Shown here in pieces: positions 1 to 7,652 of a stretch of 16,816 nucleotides of DNA. How positions within the stretch are numbered: position 1 is the first letter of the stretch; each line of letters begins with the position of its first letter. The notes beneath the pieces were generated by a model. That model made no database searches, had not been told where the DNA came from, and worked only from the letters and a program-made list of their open reading frames with translations. A program made the position numbers and the translations under genes. Source of the stretch: Streptomyces sp. WM6378. GTDB lineage: Bacteria; Actinomycetota; Actinomycetes; Streptomycetales; Streptomycetaceae. The DNA lies in NCBI RefSeq assembly GCF_001279695.1, contig NZ_LGDD01000028.1:1-16816 (forward strand). The letters are read 5' to 3'.

Positions 1-1
1 G

Positions 2-730
2 GTGAGGACGGCAACCCCCACCCCCGCCCCGGAAAACGGCACGCCGTGCCCCGCCTGCGGCACCCCGAACCACCAGCACCGCAACTTCTGCCGAAGCTGC
101 GCGACCCCGCTGACCCCGCGCCGCGAGGACAACGCGACGGGCCCGTACGCGGGCCAGCGCCCCCCGCTGCACAGGGACAGGAAGCGCTGGATAGCAAGGG
201 CGCTGGTGGCAGCGGCAGTTGTGGCAGTGGTCGTCGGCGGCGTCATAGGCGGCCCCCCGGCGGCAAGGGCGGTCCAGGACCACTTCGCGAAGCGAGTGGC
301 CGTACACCCGACGGCGTGGGCGGCATCCCACTCGGACCCGGCGCACAAACCAGACCTGGCGGGCGACAGCTACTCCAACACGTGGTGGGGCACGGGCTAC
401 GCGGACGACGCGGCGGGCACGTACCTGGAAGCGACGTTCGGCCAGCCGACGGACCTGCTGGCGTTGCTGATCACCCCGGGCACCTCGAAGCGCCAGGGCC
501 AGCAGTCGGAACAGGCCCGCCCGCAGGAATTCGACCTGGTGGTGACCGACTCCAGCGGCAAGCAGCACACGTCGCACCGATCCCTCAACGACGGCGGCGT
601 GCAGCGCGTAGACGTCCGAGTACGGGACGCGGTATCGGTCCGCATCATCCTGCGCTCAGCCTTCGGCGCAGCCAAGGACAAGCAAGTGGCAATAGCAGAG
701 GTGGAGTTCTTCGCCCGCTCGAAGAACTGA
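2..730 (+). CDS. zinc-ribbon membrane protein with NADase-type glycan-binding-like domain (possibly 5' partial)
   Basis: The N terminus carries a four-cysteine zinc ribbon (CPAC at residues 16-19, CRSC at 30-33). A basic stretch and one hydrophobic membrane segment follow at about 63-84. The remaining ~140 residues form a putative extracellular beta-rich domain starting near HPTAW, with TWW, ITPG and RP motifs. These resemble the galactose-binding-like module annotated in Streptomyces as NADase-type glycan-binding. The inferred topology is a cytoplasmic zinc ribbon, one membrane span and an exported sugar-binding-like domain. The GTG start lies at base 2 with no visible ribosome site, and relatives often have a longer N-terminal region, so the true start may be outside the window. 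A strong hairpin follows the stop. Substrate and pathway are unknown. Confidence 0.75.
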   Translation: MRTATPTPAPENGTPCPACGTPNHQHRNFCRSCATPLTPRREDNATGPYAGQRPPLHRDRKRWIARALVAAAVVAVVVGGVIGGPPAARAVQDHFAKRVAVHPTAWAASHSDPAHKPDLAGDSYSNTWWGTGYADDAAGTYLEATFGQPTDLLALLITPGTSKRQGQQSEQARPQEFDLVVTDSSGKQHTSHRSLNDGGVQRVDVRVRDAVSVRIILRSAFGAAKDKQVAIAEVEFFARSKN

Positions 731-738
731 GGCACGTC

Positions 739-773
739 GGGGTGCGGAGAAGCCCAAGGCTTCCCCGCACCCC
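739..773 (+). terminator. strong hairpin terminator after the zinc-ribbon gene
   Basis: A long near-perfect inverted repeat begins 9 bases after the stop at 730. The arm GGGGTGCGG-A-GAAGCC pairs with GGCTTC-C-CCGCACCCC around a CAA loop, with one internal mismatch. No T-tract follows, which is usual in Streptomyces. It could stop transcription of the upstream gene and also shield it from the opposing DUF6177 transcript. Confidence 0.75.
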
Positions 774-902
774 TCCGAGGGAGGCGGGTGCGTATACGCG
801 CCTGTCCGGTCCCGGATCTGTCTCATCCGAGCCCCCCCCCGGCCGGGGAGGGCTGTCACGGAGACGTGGGCACGCCGTCGCGGGGCCGAGCCTTTGACTT
901 AT

Positions 903-2318
903 CTAATTCAAGTGCTGGGTGAGGTGCCGCAGTTTGGTCCAGGCTTCCGGTTGGGCGCCGTCCCCGAGGGTGTAGTGGAGTGCGGGGGCGGTGGCAGGGC
1001 CGAGCCGGGCCGGCACCAAGTGTGGGGAAGGGGCTTCAGCGCGGGCGAGGCCGGTCTGACGTACGGCGTCGGGGCCGAGCGTGAAGGACACCGGCACGGG
1101 CAGGGCCTCGAAGTATGAGGGGACGGTCAGGTCACTACGGCCGGTACGCAATGTGGTGAGCATGGTGGCCAGATGGTGCCGGGTGGTGAGCACGCGGGCC
1201 AGTTCGGGCAGTGCAGCCAGGGGCGGGGTGTTGCCGGGGCTGTAACCGAACGCCACGGCGATGTGTTCCTCGATGCCTGCGGGAGTGTGCAGGACTCGCG
1301 TGGTGGCGATGGCGGGGTGTTCCGGGTCACCGATGGTGATGAGCCAGGTGGGTGCGGACTTTTGGGCGCGGGTGCGGGCGACGTCGGTCAACTGCCGTCT
1401 GGACCAGGGGAGGTTGACAGGTTCGGCGGTGCCCCACCCGGCGGGGCGGGTCCCGGTCAGGTGCTGACAGGCGGCCTCGATGGCGCCGCCCAGGAGCAGG
1501 CCTTCGGTGGCGGGTTGGATGGTGCGTATGGAGAGCAGCAGTTGCTGTCCGACGGGGGCGGCTGCGGCGTCCTGGTCGGACTTGAAGGGCTCGGCGATGC
1601 GGGCGTTGCCGCTTTCGTCGGGTGCGGGCACGAAGGCGCCGTTGTGCCAGCGGAGTTGGATGCCTGAGACGCCGTCGTAGTAGCCGTGTTCGGGGTGCTG
1701 GATGATCCAGCGGTTGGGGTGAGCGGCGAGTGCGGCGCGGGTGGGCTGGGTGAGGCGGCAGGATGGAGGGGTGAGGAGTTGCAGGGCCCGTCCGCCGGCT
1801 GCCGCGGCGCTCAGGGCATCCGAGAGCCAGGTGGTCAGGGCAATGACCGGGCGGTCCTGGAGGATGACGGAGGCGTGATCGGTCTGGATGTCCACGGCCG
1901 GCGGGAGGTCGCCGAGCGTCGTGGACGGGGTGAGGCCGGTGGTGGGGACGACGTCGGTGTGGGCGACATGGGGTGGCCAGACGATGCCTCCCAGCACGGT
2001 GGTCAGGCGTCCGGCGAAGGAAGCGGCGAGGCGCTCGCCCTCGGGGACGGCGGTGGTCGCACGGGCCTCCGTCCACCAGAACGGGCCCTCCGGTAGCGGC
2101 ACTTGGTCGCCGAGCAGACGGCGGGCCTCGTGCGGGTGATGAACCAGGTGCGGGGTCTCGACGGAGACGAGGGGAGCTCCGTCGGCGGTACAGAGCTGGA
2201 GGACCGCCCCGTCGGCGAGAGCGTTGACGCGCAGATCGGGACCGCCCGCGTACAGGCCCGCGAGCACGGTGGACGGGTCGGGCATGGTCGGGGTGAGGGC
2301 GATGACGTCCTTGGTCAC
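903..2318 (-). CDS. DUF6177 family protein, last gene of the toxin cassette
   Basis: This 471-residue soluble protein begins MTKDVIALTP from the GTG at 2318, with a GGAAG about 10 bases upstream. An in-frame GTG at 2363 would add 15 residues (486 in total) but has no visible ribosome site. The N terminus and internal blocks such as FWWTEARA, GYYDGVSGIQLRWH and GWGTAEP match my recollection of the Streptomyces DUF6177 family, which recurs near ESX/WXG100-type toxin loci. No signal peptide, membrane span or catalytic motif is visible. It lies downstream of the toxin and immunity genes on the same strand, across a ~310-base gap. Family function is unknown; a chaperone or accessory role is only an inference from context. 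Confidence 0.7.
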   Translation of the reverse strand: MTKDVIALTPTMPDPSTVLAGLYAGGPDLRVNALADGAVLQLCTADGAPLVSVETPHLVHHPHEARRLLGDQVPLPEGPFWWTEARATTAVPEGERLAASFAGRLTTVLGGIVWPPHVAHTDVVPTTGLTPSTTLGDLPPAVDIQTDHASVILQDRPVIALTTWLSDALSAAAAGGRALQLLTPPSCRLTQPTRAALAAHPNRWIIQHPEHGYYDGVSGIQLRWHNGAFVPAPDESGNARIAEPFKSDQDAAAAPVGQQLLLSIRTIQPATEGLLLGGAIEAACQHLTGTRPAGWGTAEPVNLPWSRRQLTDVARTRAQKSAPTWLITIGDPEHPAIATTRVLHTPAGIEEHIAVAFGYSPGNTPPLAALPELARVLTTRHHLATMLTTLRTGRSDLTVPSYFEALPVPVSFTLGPDAVRQTGLARAEAPSPHLVPARLGPATAPALHYTLGDGAQPEAWTKLRHLTQHLN

Positions 2319-2627
2319 GGCTGGGGTTCTTCCGTCGGGGGGCGTCGCTTGATTGGCGGGCACCTGGGTGAGTTGGTGGCGTCGGCGCCAACGGAGGGCG
2401 AGGGTGTCACCGCCCGGCCAGCGGGGCGCCTAGAGGCCGACCAGGACCTGGCTATCGGTGCGTTCGCCGATCAGGAGGAGGGCGGTGTTGACGATACTGC
2501 GAGCATCTTGGAGAACAGTTCCTGCCGTGTTCGGAGGAGTCGCGACGCGGCGGTGACAATGCGGGCCAGGACTGCAGTGTGAAACCACTCGATGTCGAAA
2601 CGCCACCGACTCTGTGAGACCCAGAAA
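2319..2627 (-). other. gap between immunity gene and DUF6177, containing degraded coding sequence
   Basis: This gap of about 309 bases holds no intact gene. The half next to the immunity gene is AT-richer than the flanks. A possible frameshifted C-terminal coding remnant lies at about 2430-2600 (separate entry). No clear promoter or terminator was found for DUF6177, which may depend on read-through from the toxin operon. Confidence 0.5.
2430..2600 (-). pseudogene. possible frameshifted 3' remnant of an unidentified gene
   Basis: Two open segments in different frames read like one broken protein end. The first (from about 2600) includes HTAVLARIVTAASRLLRTRQ and ELFSKMLA. After a frame change near 2505 the second reads SIVNTALLLIGERTDSQVL and ends at a TAG at 2430-2432. 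The second segment has strongly G/C-biased third positions, as expected of real Streptomyces coding sequence. The family is not recognised, and no start codon with a ribosome site is associated with it. Chance open reading is a fair alternative in this GC-rich DNA. Confidence 0.25.
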
Positions 2628-2993
2628 TTATCCCTTCGGCATGGATCGCGCCAAGGTCGCCTGCTTGTGACTCCACATTTCCGATAGTTCGGGCTGCAGT
2701 GAAGGTGCTGTTCCGTTGATGCGCTCGACAAGGACCGACGCCACTGAAGTGAAGCCCTCGATAAGCGACTTGATTACTTCATTGTTCGTGGACTGGTAAG
2801 TACTGACGATCGCATCAACGAAACCAGAGAACGTGCGTGGATCGATTTCGCACTCATCTTCGATGATCTCGCCAAGTCCGCTGGGATGGTCAACGAGTTC
2901 CGAGATGCCGACTGCTTGCCTCAAGAAGAGGCGTGCGACAGAATTCGACGGATTCCAAACCTCGTTGTCTTCGACTTGGAAGTAGCAACTCAC
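2628..2993 (-). CDS. DUF6086-like protein, putative immunity protein for the toxin
   Basis: A 121-residue protein from the GTG at 2993, starting MSCYFQVEDNEVWNPSNSVA. That start overlaps the toxin stop as GTGA (2990-2993), and the resulting N terminus matches the family start I recall for Streptomyces DUF6086. An in-frame GTG at 3002 would add three residues. The order of toxin then small acidic soluble protein is the standard arrangement of a polymorphic toxin and its cognate immunity protein. The role of blocking the nuclease tip is inferred from context, not from a motif. Base composition is unusually AT-rich for this genome (26 G+C of 60 at 2761-2820 by hand count), matching the toxin tip. 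Tight coupling suggests translation follows directly from the toxin. Confidence 0.72.
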   Translation of the reverse strand: MSCYFQVEDNEVWNPSNSVARLFLRQAVGISELVDHPSGLGEIIEDECEIDPRTFSGFVDAIVSTYQSTNNEVIKSLIEGFTSVASVLVERINGTAPSLQPELSEMWSHKQATLARSMPKG

Positions 2994-5047
2994 TCGGCCC
3001 ACCGCACCTTTACTTCAACATTCGGATTATTAGCTCGCCATTGTTCTACGCCGGATTCTACCGCAGCCCTGAACTCGGGGGTGGCTCCCGGCTCGGTGAA
3101 GTCCAAGCCCATGGGGGCGTTCTCGTATCCCTTCATGTGAGGCCGCGCCCGGACATAGGAATCCAATTTCTTGAACACGTGCTTACTGATCCACTTCGGC
3201 ACGTTTACGCGTGGGTCTTGGCCGGTCGCGGTCTTTTCTTCCCAGAGAGTTCCATCGTGGATCCTGTCGATGTCCGTGATGGTATCGGCCCAGTTCTCGG
3301 GGTTGTCGACGATATAGTTGCTATCGCCTTCACGCGGAGGGCGAACGCGATTTGATGAACCGTCCTCACCCGGGGCGGTTGGGTGAGTGCCGTGCTGCGC
3401 GGCGTCTCCGCTCCCGTGATCCGGGTCAGCTCCGCTGCCATCGTGCCCAGGCGTATGTGACGGATCGTGTGGCGTGCCGTTGCCCCCGTCGTTGTGCGAG
3501 GCGTGACCTGGACTCTCGTGGCCGTGACCGCCGCCACCGGAAGGCGTGTACGAAGCGCCGCCACCGCCGCTCGGCGTGTGGGAGCCGCCACCACCTGACG
3601 CCGTATGCGAACCCGCACCGCTGCCCGAGCCGCCGCTTGGCGCATGGTGAGCGGCCTGCGGGGGCAGTTTTTCCCCAGCATGCGCACTGGCTTCAGGTGT
3701 TCGCGACCCGACCCCGACGGGATGGCGTTCGGGCACGCCGGGCGGTGCGTCCGGCGTAGTCGGCTGGTTTGCTTTCGCGTTCGAGGGTGCCGGTTGGGTG
3801 ATCGGCTTGCCGTCTTTGCCGTACGGGATGAATTCGCCGTCTTTGATGACGACTTTGGAACCGTCGTTCAGTTCCCAGACGCTGTGGATGTGGTCCGCGC
3901 TGGAGCCGACTCGGATGCGGGAGGCGAGTTCGGCGACGCTGGGCATCTTGCTGACCGCCGTGCCGCCTATCTTCAGGCCGGCCGCGACGGGGTCGAGGTA
4001 GGTGATGAGGTTGGCTGCGGCCGTGGCCGCTCGGCTTGCCTTGGAAGCGGCCTCGCCGGCCTCGCCCGCTTTGCCCGCTCCCCGCAGCACCCCGCCGACG
4101 ATCCCGGTGCCGAAGTTGAAGGTGACGACGCCCGCGGCCTTGCTGGGGTTGTCCTTCCAGTCGTCCCACGCGACCAGCCCTTTGAAGAATTCGCGGGTGG
4201 CCGCCTTGGCGTGCTCCTCTTCGGGATCCGGGGCGGCCGGGCCGATGGTGTGGTCCATCACCCAGTCGTAGGGGGATGCGGTGTACAGGCCGATCCCGGT
4301 GACGACGTCCTTGAGGCCGCCCCATGCCTCACTGGCAGAGCCGCCAATGCCGAACAGATGCCCCAGACCCTCGAAGGTGTCTCCGACGCCGCCGACGAGG
4401 AAGCCGTCCCAGACGTAGTTCTTGGCGAAGTAGTCGATCTCCCAGAGGTGGTGGGACTCGGATTCGGGTGTGCCCCAGGGCAGCTTCTCGGCGTGCTTGA
4501 GGCTGTCGGGGGAGTAGCCGTACATCACCGTCTGGGCGTTGGAGGTGTGGCTGCCGTCGTCGTACACGAACTTCGGGCCGCCGACGATCGCCGAGATCTT
4601 GCTCGCGGCCCGGTTCTCGGCGTCCCGGAAAGCACTCTCCGCGGAGCTCACGCCGTCCAGGAGCGCTTGGTGCCGGTTGACCTTGTCCTCGTCGTACGTC
4701 CAGTCGTGCTCGCCGTCGACACTGTCGACGAACGTGAGGGCATCGCTCTTGAGCTGGGCCAGCTGCTTGGCGAGCGGACGGGCCTCGACGGAGAACGTCT
4801 CCAGTGCGTCGGCCACCGTCTCCAGGTTCTGGGCGAAGGTCTCGGCCTTGTCCATCACCGGCCGGGTGGTGCCCAGGAGCTGTTCGGCCTCGGGCGCTCT
4901 GTAGACACCGGCCAGGGCCTGGAAGCGGGAGTGCACATCCTTGCCGCCGTTGCGGATGCCCGTGGCATCCGTGCGCAGCGCGGAGATGTCCTTGTCCAAC
5001 TGGTCCAGGTTGCCGAGGAACTGAGGTATGCCGGACGGCTCGATCAC
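2990..5047 (-). CDS. modular ESX-type polymorphic toxin with C-terminal PD-(D/E)xK nuclease-like tip
   Basis: A 685-residue protein with four regions. Residues 1-165 are helical, coiled-coil-like and WXG100/LXG-like. About 200-390 is a Gly/Ala-rich central region with TFNFGTGIVGG and LDPVAAGLKIGG. About 395-425 is a beta-hairpin-like segment (SVWELNDGSKVVIKDGEF). About 425-560 is a low-complexity Ser/Gly/His/Pro linker. The tip at 561-685 contains TDIDRI (D592, D594) followed by LWEEKTA (E603, E604, K605). This D-x(8-9)-E-x-K arrangement is characteristic of PD-(D/E)xK nuclease folds. The GTG start lies 3 bases after the DUF6507 stop, with GGGAAG inside the upstream gene as ribosome site. No signal peptide is visible, consistent with type VII-like export. 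Nuclease activity is inferred from the motif; the target (DNA or RNA) cannot be told. Confidence 0.8.
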   Translation of the reverse strand: MIEPSGIPQFLGNLDQLDKDISALRTDATGIRNGGKDVHSRFQALAGVYRAPEAEQLLGTTRPVMDKAETFAQNLETVADALETFSVEARPLAKQLAQLKSDALTFVDSVDGEHDWTYDEDKVNRHQALLDGVSSAESAFRDAENRAASKISAIVGGPKFVYDDGSHTSNAQTVMYGYSPDSLKHAEKLPWGTPESESHHLWEIDYFAKNYVWDGFLVGGVGDTFEGLGHLFGIGGSASEAWGGLKDVVTGIGLYTASPYDWVMDHTIGPAAPDPEEEHAKAATREFFKGLVAWDDWKDNPSKAAGVVTFNFGTGIVGGVLRGAGKAGEAGEAASKASRAATAAANLITYLDPVAAGLKIGGTAVSKMPSVAELASRIRVGSSADHIHSVWELNDGSKVVIKDGEFIPYGKDGKPITQPAPSNAKANQPTTPDAPPGVPERHPVGVGSRTPEASAHAGEKLPPQAAHHAPSGGSGSGAGSHTASGGGGSHTPSGGGGASYTPSGGGGHGHESPGHASHNDGGNGTPHDPSHTPGHDGSGADPDHGSGDAAQHGTHPTAPGEDGSSNRVRPPREGDSNYIVDNPENWADTITDIDRIHDGTLWEEKTATGQDPRVNVPKWISKHVFKKLDSYVRARPHMKGYENAPMGLDFTEPGATPEFRAAVESGVEQWRANNPNVEVKVRWAE

Positions 5048-5050
5048 GTG

Positions 5051-5440
5051 CTACTTCTTCCCGTCCTGCGAACCGCCCGGCGCGGGCAGCTTCACCTCCG
5101 GCGCGGACAGCGCCGTGTGCTCGGCGTTCGCGGCCATCTCAAGGTTCCCGACGACGTAATACGCGGTGGCCTGGCGCGCGCCGTTCACCGACTTGGCCGC
5201 GCGGGCCCCGAGGAACAGCACATCGCCCGCGGTCTTCTCCACGAACAGCTCCAGCGCCGCCCCGATCGGCCCGATCGGTTTCGCCCCGCAGTAGGCGCCG
5301 CTGATCGTTCCGGCGGAACCCGCGGCGCTGGTCACGTTCGTCCCGTACGACGTGACGGACTTGGCCACGTCGTCCATCGCCACCCCGACCAGCGAAGTCA
5401 CCGACTCCACCCCGGACTGCGAGACATCCCACCCCGACAC
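5051..5440 (-). CDS. DUF6507 family protein, WXG100-like partner upstream of toxin
   Basis: A 129-residue protein from the GTG at 5440 (start MSGWDVSQSGVESV), with GGGGA six bases upstream. The frame stays open upstream to 5596, but that extension is Arg/Gly-rich, lacks family similarity and is rejected. The SGWD start, the SYGTN...SAAGSAGTISGA block and the alanine-rich helical body match the Streptomyces DUF6507 family, small WXG100-like proteins that precede ESX-type toxins. The stop is 3 bases from the toxin GTG and supplies its ribosome site, so the two are probably translationally coupled. The likely role is co-secretion partner or targeting helper for the toxin, inferred from context. 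Confidence 0.75.
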   Translation of the reverse strand: MSGWDVSQSGVESVTSLVGVAMDDVAKSVTSYGTNVTSAAGSAGTISGAYCGAKPIGPIGAALELFVEKTAGDVLFLGARAAKSVNGARQATAYYVVGNLEMAANAEHTALSAPEVKLPAPGGSQDGKK

Positions 5441-5493
5441 ACCAATTCCCCGTTCCTTGCGTCCCCGTGAATCAACTACTGCTGTGCCGCGCC

Positions 5494-5592
5494 TCAGCCG
5501 ATGGCGACGACAGCGGCCTTCGCCTTCGACAACGTCGACTGCGCGGTCCCGTCGTTCAGCTCCAGCGTGCCGTCCCGCGAGTGAGCAGTCAC
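5494..5592 (-). pseudogene. remnant of ESAT-6-like (pore-forming ESAT-6 family) gene, C-terminal end only
   Basis: Reading the minus strand into the TGA at 5494-5496 gives a C terminus with TLELNDGTAQSTLSKAK followed by AAVVAIG. It strongly resembles the end of the ~100-residue ESAT-6-like proteins that usually precede DUF6507 in Streptomyces toxin loci. The helical body expected before this tail is missing: upstream the frame reads IGIDLDSGAYGAW and then runs into the aspS terminator region. The longest plausible initiation here is the GTG at 5592, giving only 32 residues. I interpret this as a truncated gene left after a deletion or rearrangement. A functional small peptide is possible but unsupported. 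Confidence 0.5.
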
Positions 5593-5624
5593 CCACGCCC
5601 CGTACGCCCCACTGTCAAGGTCAA

Positions 5625-5653
5625 TTCCTATCGAACGGGCGTTGCAGACGCAA
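5625..5653 (-). promoter_or_regulatory. candidate promoter for the toxin cassette
   Basis: On the minus strand, TTGCGT (5648-5653) and TAGGAA (5625-5630) are separated by 17 bases. This is close to the Streptomyces vegetative consensus (TTGAC / TAGRRT), although the -10 lacks its final T. It lies between the aspS terminator and the ESAT-6-like remnant, where a promoter for the DUF6507-toxin-immunity genes is needed. Confidence 0.3.
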
Positions 5654-5681
5654 TGCGGTTCTGAGCCAGGGGAGCGGACCA

Positions 5682-5723
5682 GGGAAACAAACCAACCCCC
5701 CGAGCCAAGGCCCAGGGGGTTGG
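5682..5723 (-). terminator. aspS transcription terminator
   Basis: On the minus strand CCAACCCCC (5715-5723) pairs with GGGGGTTGG (5692-5700), and the T-rich stretch TTTGTTT follows. It lies 28 bases past the aspS stop on the same strand, a good intrinsic terminator. A smaller GGGGC-GTT-GCCCC hairpin (5726-5738) precedes it and belongs to the same style of GC hairpins found elsewhere in the window. Confidence 0.8.
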
Positions 5724-5750
5724 AGGGGGCAACGCCCCTTATGGAAATGC

Positions 5751-7520
5751 CTACTTCTCCGCCACCGGCTTGCGCAGGGCGATGTTCAGCTCGCGCAGGC
5801 GGGACTCGTCCAGCTCCGTCGGCGCGCCCATCATCAGGTCCTGCGCGTTGCCGTTCAGCGGGAACGCGATGGTCTCTCGGATGTTCGGCTCGTCCGCGAG
5901 CAGCATCACCATGCGGTCGACGCCCGGCGCGATGCCACCGTGCGGCGGCGCGCCGAGGCGGAACGCCTTGAGCATGCCGCCGAACTCGCGCTCCACGGTC
6001 TCCCGGTCGTACCCCGCGATCTCGAACGCCTTGAACATGATCTCGGGCTCGTGGTTACGGATCGCGCCCGACGACAGCTCGATGCCGTTGCACACGATGT
6101 CGTACTGCCAGCCCAGGACGTCCAGCGGGTCCTGGGTCTCCAGGGCCTCCAGGCCGCCCTGGGGCATCGAGAACGGGTTGTGCGAGAAGTCGATCTTGCC
6201 GGTCTCCTCGTCCTTCTCGTACATCGGGAAGTCGACGATCCAGCAGAACCGGAACACGCCCTCCTCGAAGTGCCCGGCGCGCTTGGCGGCCTCGACGCGT
6301 ACGCCCGACATGATCTTGGAGACCTCGTCGAACTCGCCCGCGCCGAAGAACACCGCGTGCCCGGGGACGAGGCCGAGGCGCTCGGTGAGCACCTTGACGT
6401 TCTCATCAGTGAGGAACTTGGCGATCGGGCCCGACAGCGAACCGTCCTCGGCGACGCGCACCCAGGCCAGGCCCTTCGCGCCGAGCGAGACGGCGTAGTC
6501 GCCGAGGCCGTCGAAGAACTTGCGCGACTGGGCGGCCACGTCCGGAACGGGCAGCGCGCGGACGTGCTTGCCGGCGAACGCCTTGAACTCCGAGCCCTCG
6601 AACACGTCGGTGATGTCGGCGAGTTCGAGCTTGGCGCGCAGGTCGGGCTTGTCGTTGCCGTACTTCAGCATCGACTCGCGGAACGGGATCCGCGGGAACG
6701 GGGACGTGACGTGGCGGCCGCCGCCGAACTCCTCGAAGAGCTCGGTCATGAGCTTCTCGATGGGCTGGAAGACGTCCTCCTGCTCGACGAAGCTCATCTC
6801 GACGTCGAGCTGGTAGAACTCGCCCGGCGAGCGGTCGGCGCGGGCGTCCTCGTCACGGAAGCAGGGCGCGATCTGGAAGTACCGGTCGAAGCCGGAGATC
6901 ATCAGGAGCTGCTTGAACTGCTGCGGGGCCTGCGGCAGCGCGTAGAACTTGCCCGGGTTCAGACGGGACGGCACCACGAAGTCACGGGCGCCCTCGGGGG
7001 AGGTGGCCGCCAGGATCGGGGTGGCCATCTCGTTGAAGCCGAGCGCGACCATCTTCGAGCGGATCGAGGCGATCACGGCGCTGCGCAGCATGATGTTGCG
7101 GTGCATGCGCTCGCGGCGCAGGTCCAGGAAGCGGTACTCCAGGCGCCGCTCCTCGTTCACGCCGTCGTCGGCGTTGATCGTGAAGGGCAGCGGGGCGGCG
7201 GCGCCGAGCACCTCGACCTCGCCGACCTCGATCTCGATCTCGCCGGTCGCCAGCTCACCGTTCACGTTCTCGGCGCCGCGCGAGACGACCTTGCCGTCGA
7301 CGCGTACGACGGTCTCCTTGGACAGCTTGTCCAGGGCCTCCGCGCCGGCCGTGCCGGGCCGGGCGACCAGCTGCGTGATGCCGTAGTGGTCCCGCAGGTC
7401 GATGAAGAGAATGCCGCCCAGGTCTCGGCGATTGTGCAGCCAGCCGCTCAGCCGGACGTCGCTGCCGACGTCGGAGGCGCGGAGCTCACCGCAGGTGTGG
7501 GACCGGTACCGGTGCATCAT
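5751..7520 (-). CDS. aspS: aspartate--tRNA ligase
   Basis: A 589-residue bacterial-type class II synthetase that attaches aspartate to its tRNA in the cytoplasm, using ATP. The N-terminal OB-fold anticodon-binding domain is at about 18-105 ([15 protein letters not shown]). The flipping-loop-type segment [11 protein letters not shown] is near 195-204. Class II motif 2 is [10 protein letters not shown] at 221-230, followed by [15 protein letters not shown] bacterial GAD insertion follows at about 290-420. Motif 3 is GGIAPGVDR at 528-536. Length is normal and the gene looks intact. The start is one of two adjacent ATGs (7520 or 7517). Whether it also charges tRNA-Asn, as in bacteria lacking AsnRS, cannot be told here. 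It is followed by its own terminator and then by the toxin cassette on the same strand. Confidence 0.97.
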   Translation of the reverse strand: MMHRYRSHTCGELRASDVGSDVRLSGWLHNRRDLGGILFIDLRDHYGITQLVARPGTAGAEALDKLSKETVVRVDGKVVSRGAENVNGELATGEIEIEVGEVEVLGAAAPLPFTINADDGVNEERRLEYRFLDLRRERMHRNIMLRSAVIASIRSKMVALGFNEMATPILAATSPEGARDFVVPSRLNPGKFYALPQAPQQFKQLLMISGFDRYFQIAPCFRDEDARADRSPGEFYQLDVEMSFVEQEDVFQPIEKLMTELFEEFGGGRHVTSPFPRIPFRESMLKYGNDKPDLRAKLELADITDVFEGSEFKAFAGKHVRALPVPDVAAQSRKFFDGLGDYAVSLGAKGLAWVRVAEDGSLSGPIAKFLTDENVKVLTERLGLVPGHAVFFGAGEFDEVSKIMSGVRVEAAKRAGHFEEGVFRFCWIVDFPMYEKDEETGKIDFSHNPFSMPQGGLEALETQDPLDVLGWQYDIVCNGIELSSGAIRNHEPEIMFKAFEIAGYDRETVEREFGGMLKAFRLGAPPHGGIAPGVDRMVMLLADEPNIRETIAFPLNGNAQDLMMGAPTELDESRLRELNIALRKPVAEK

Positions 7521-7528
7521 TCATCCAA

Positions 7529-7575
7529 TTCTTCGCGAACCGTGGCCGCGACTCTTCGCGAGATTCTTCGCGAGA
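7529..7575 (-). repeat. three TTCGCGA-centred repeats in the aspS 5' region
   Basis: The octamer CTTCGCGA occurs at 7531-7538, 7554-7561 and 7566-7573. The last two lie in a tandem 12-bp repeat (7552-7563 and 7564-7575, 11 of 12 identical). All are within 60 bases of the aspS start, in the leader or promoter region. They may bind a regulator or may be leader RNA structure; no known motif was recognised. Confidence 0.5.
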
Positions 7576-7652
7576 CAGGCGGGAATCAACCAGTCCAGGT
7601 TACCGCCCGGTCCTGGGGGCCACTCTCGGTGGCGGCCGGTCCCCGGATCTTC

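Noticed and set aside
3605..5470. A 621-residue plus-strand open frame
   Set aside because: It is antisense to the toxin and DUF6507 genes and shows no family features.
5441..5596. N-terminal extension of the DUF6507 protein
   Set aside because: The extension is Arg/Gly-rich, overlaps the ESAT-6-like remnant in another frame, and lacks family similarity. The GTG at 5440 has a ribosome site and gives the family's SGWD start.
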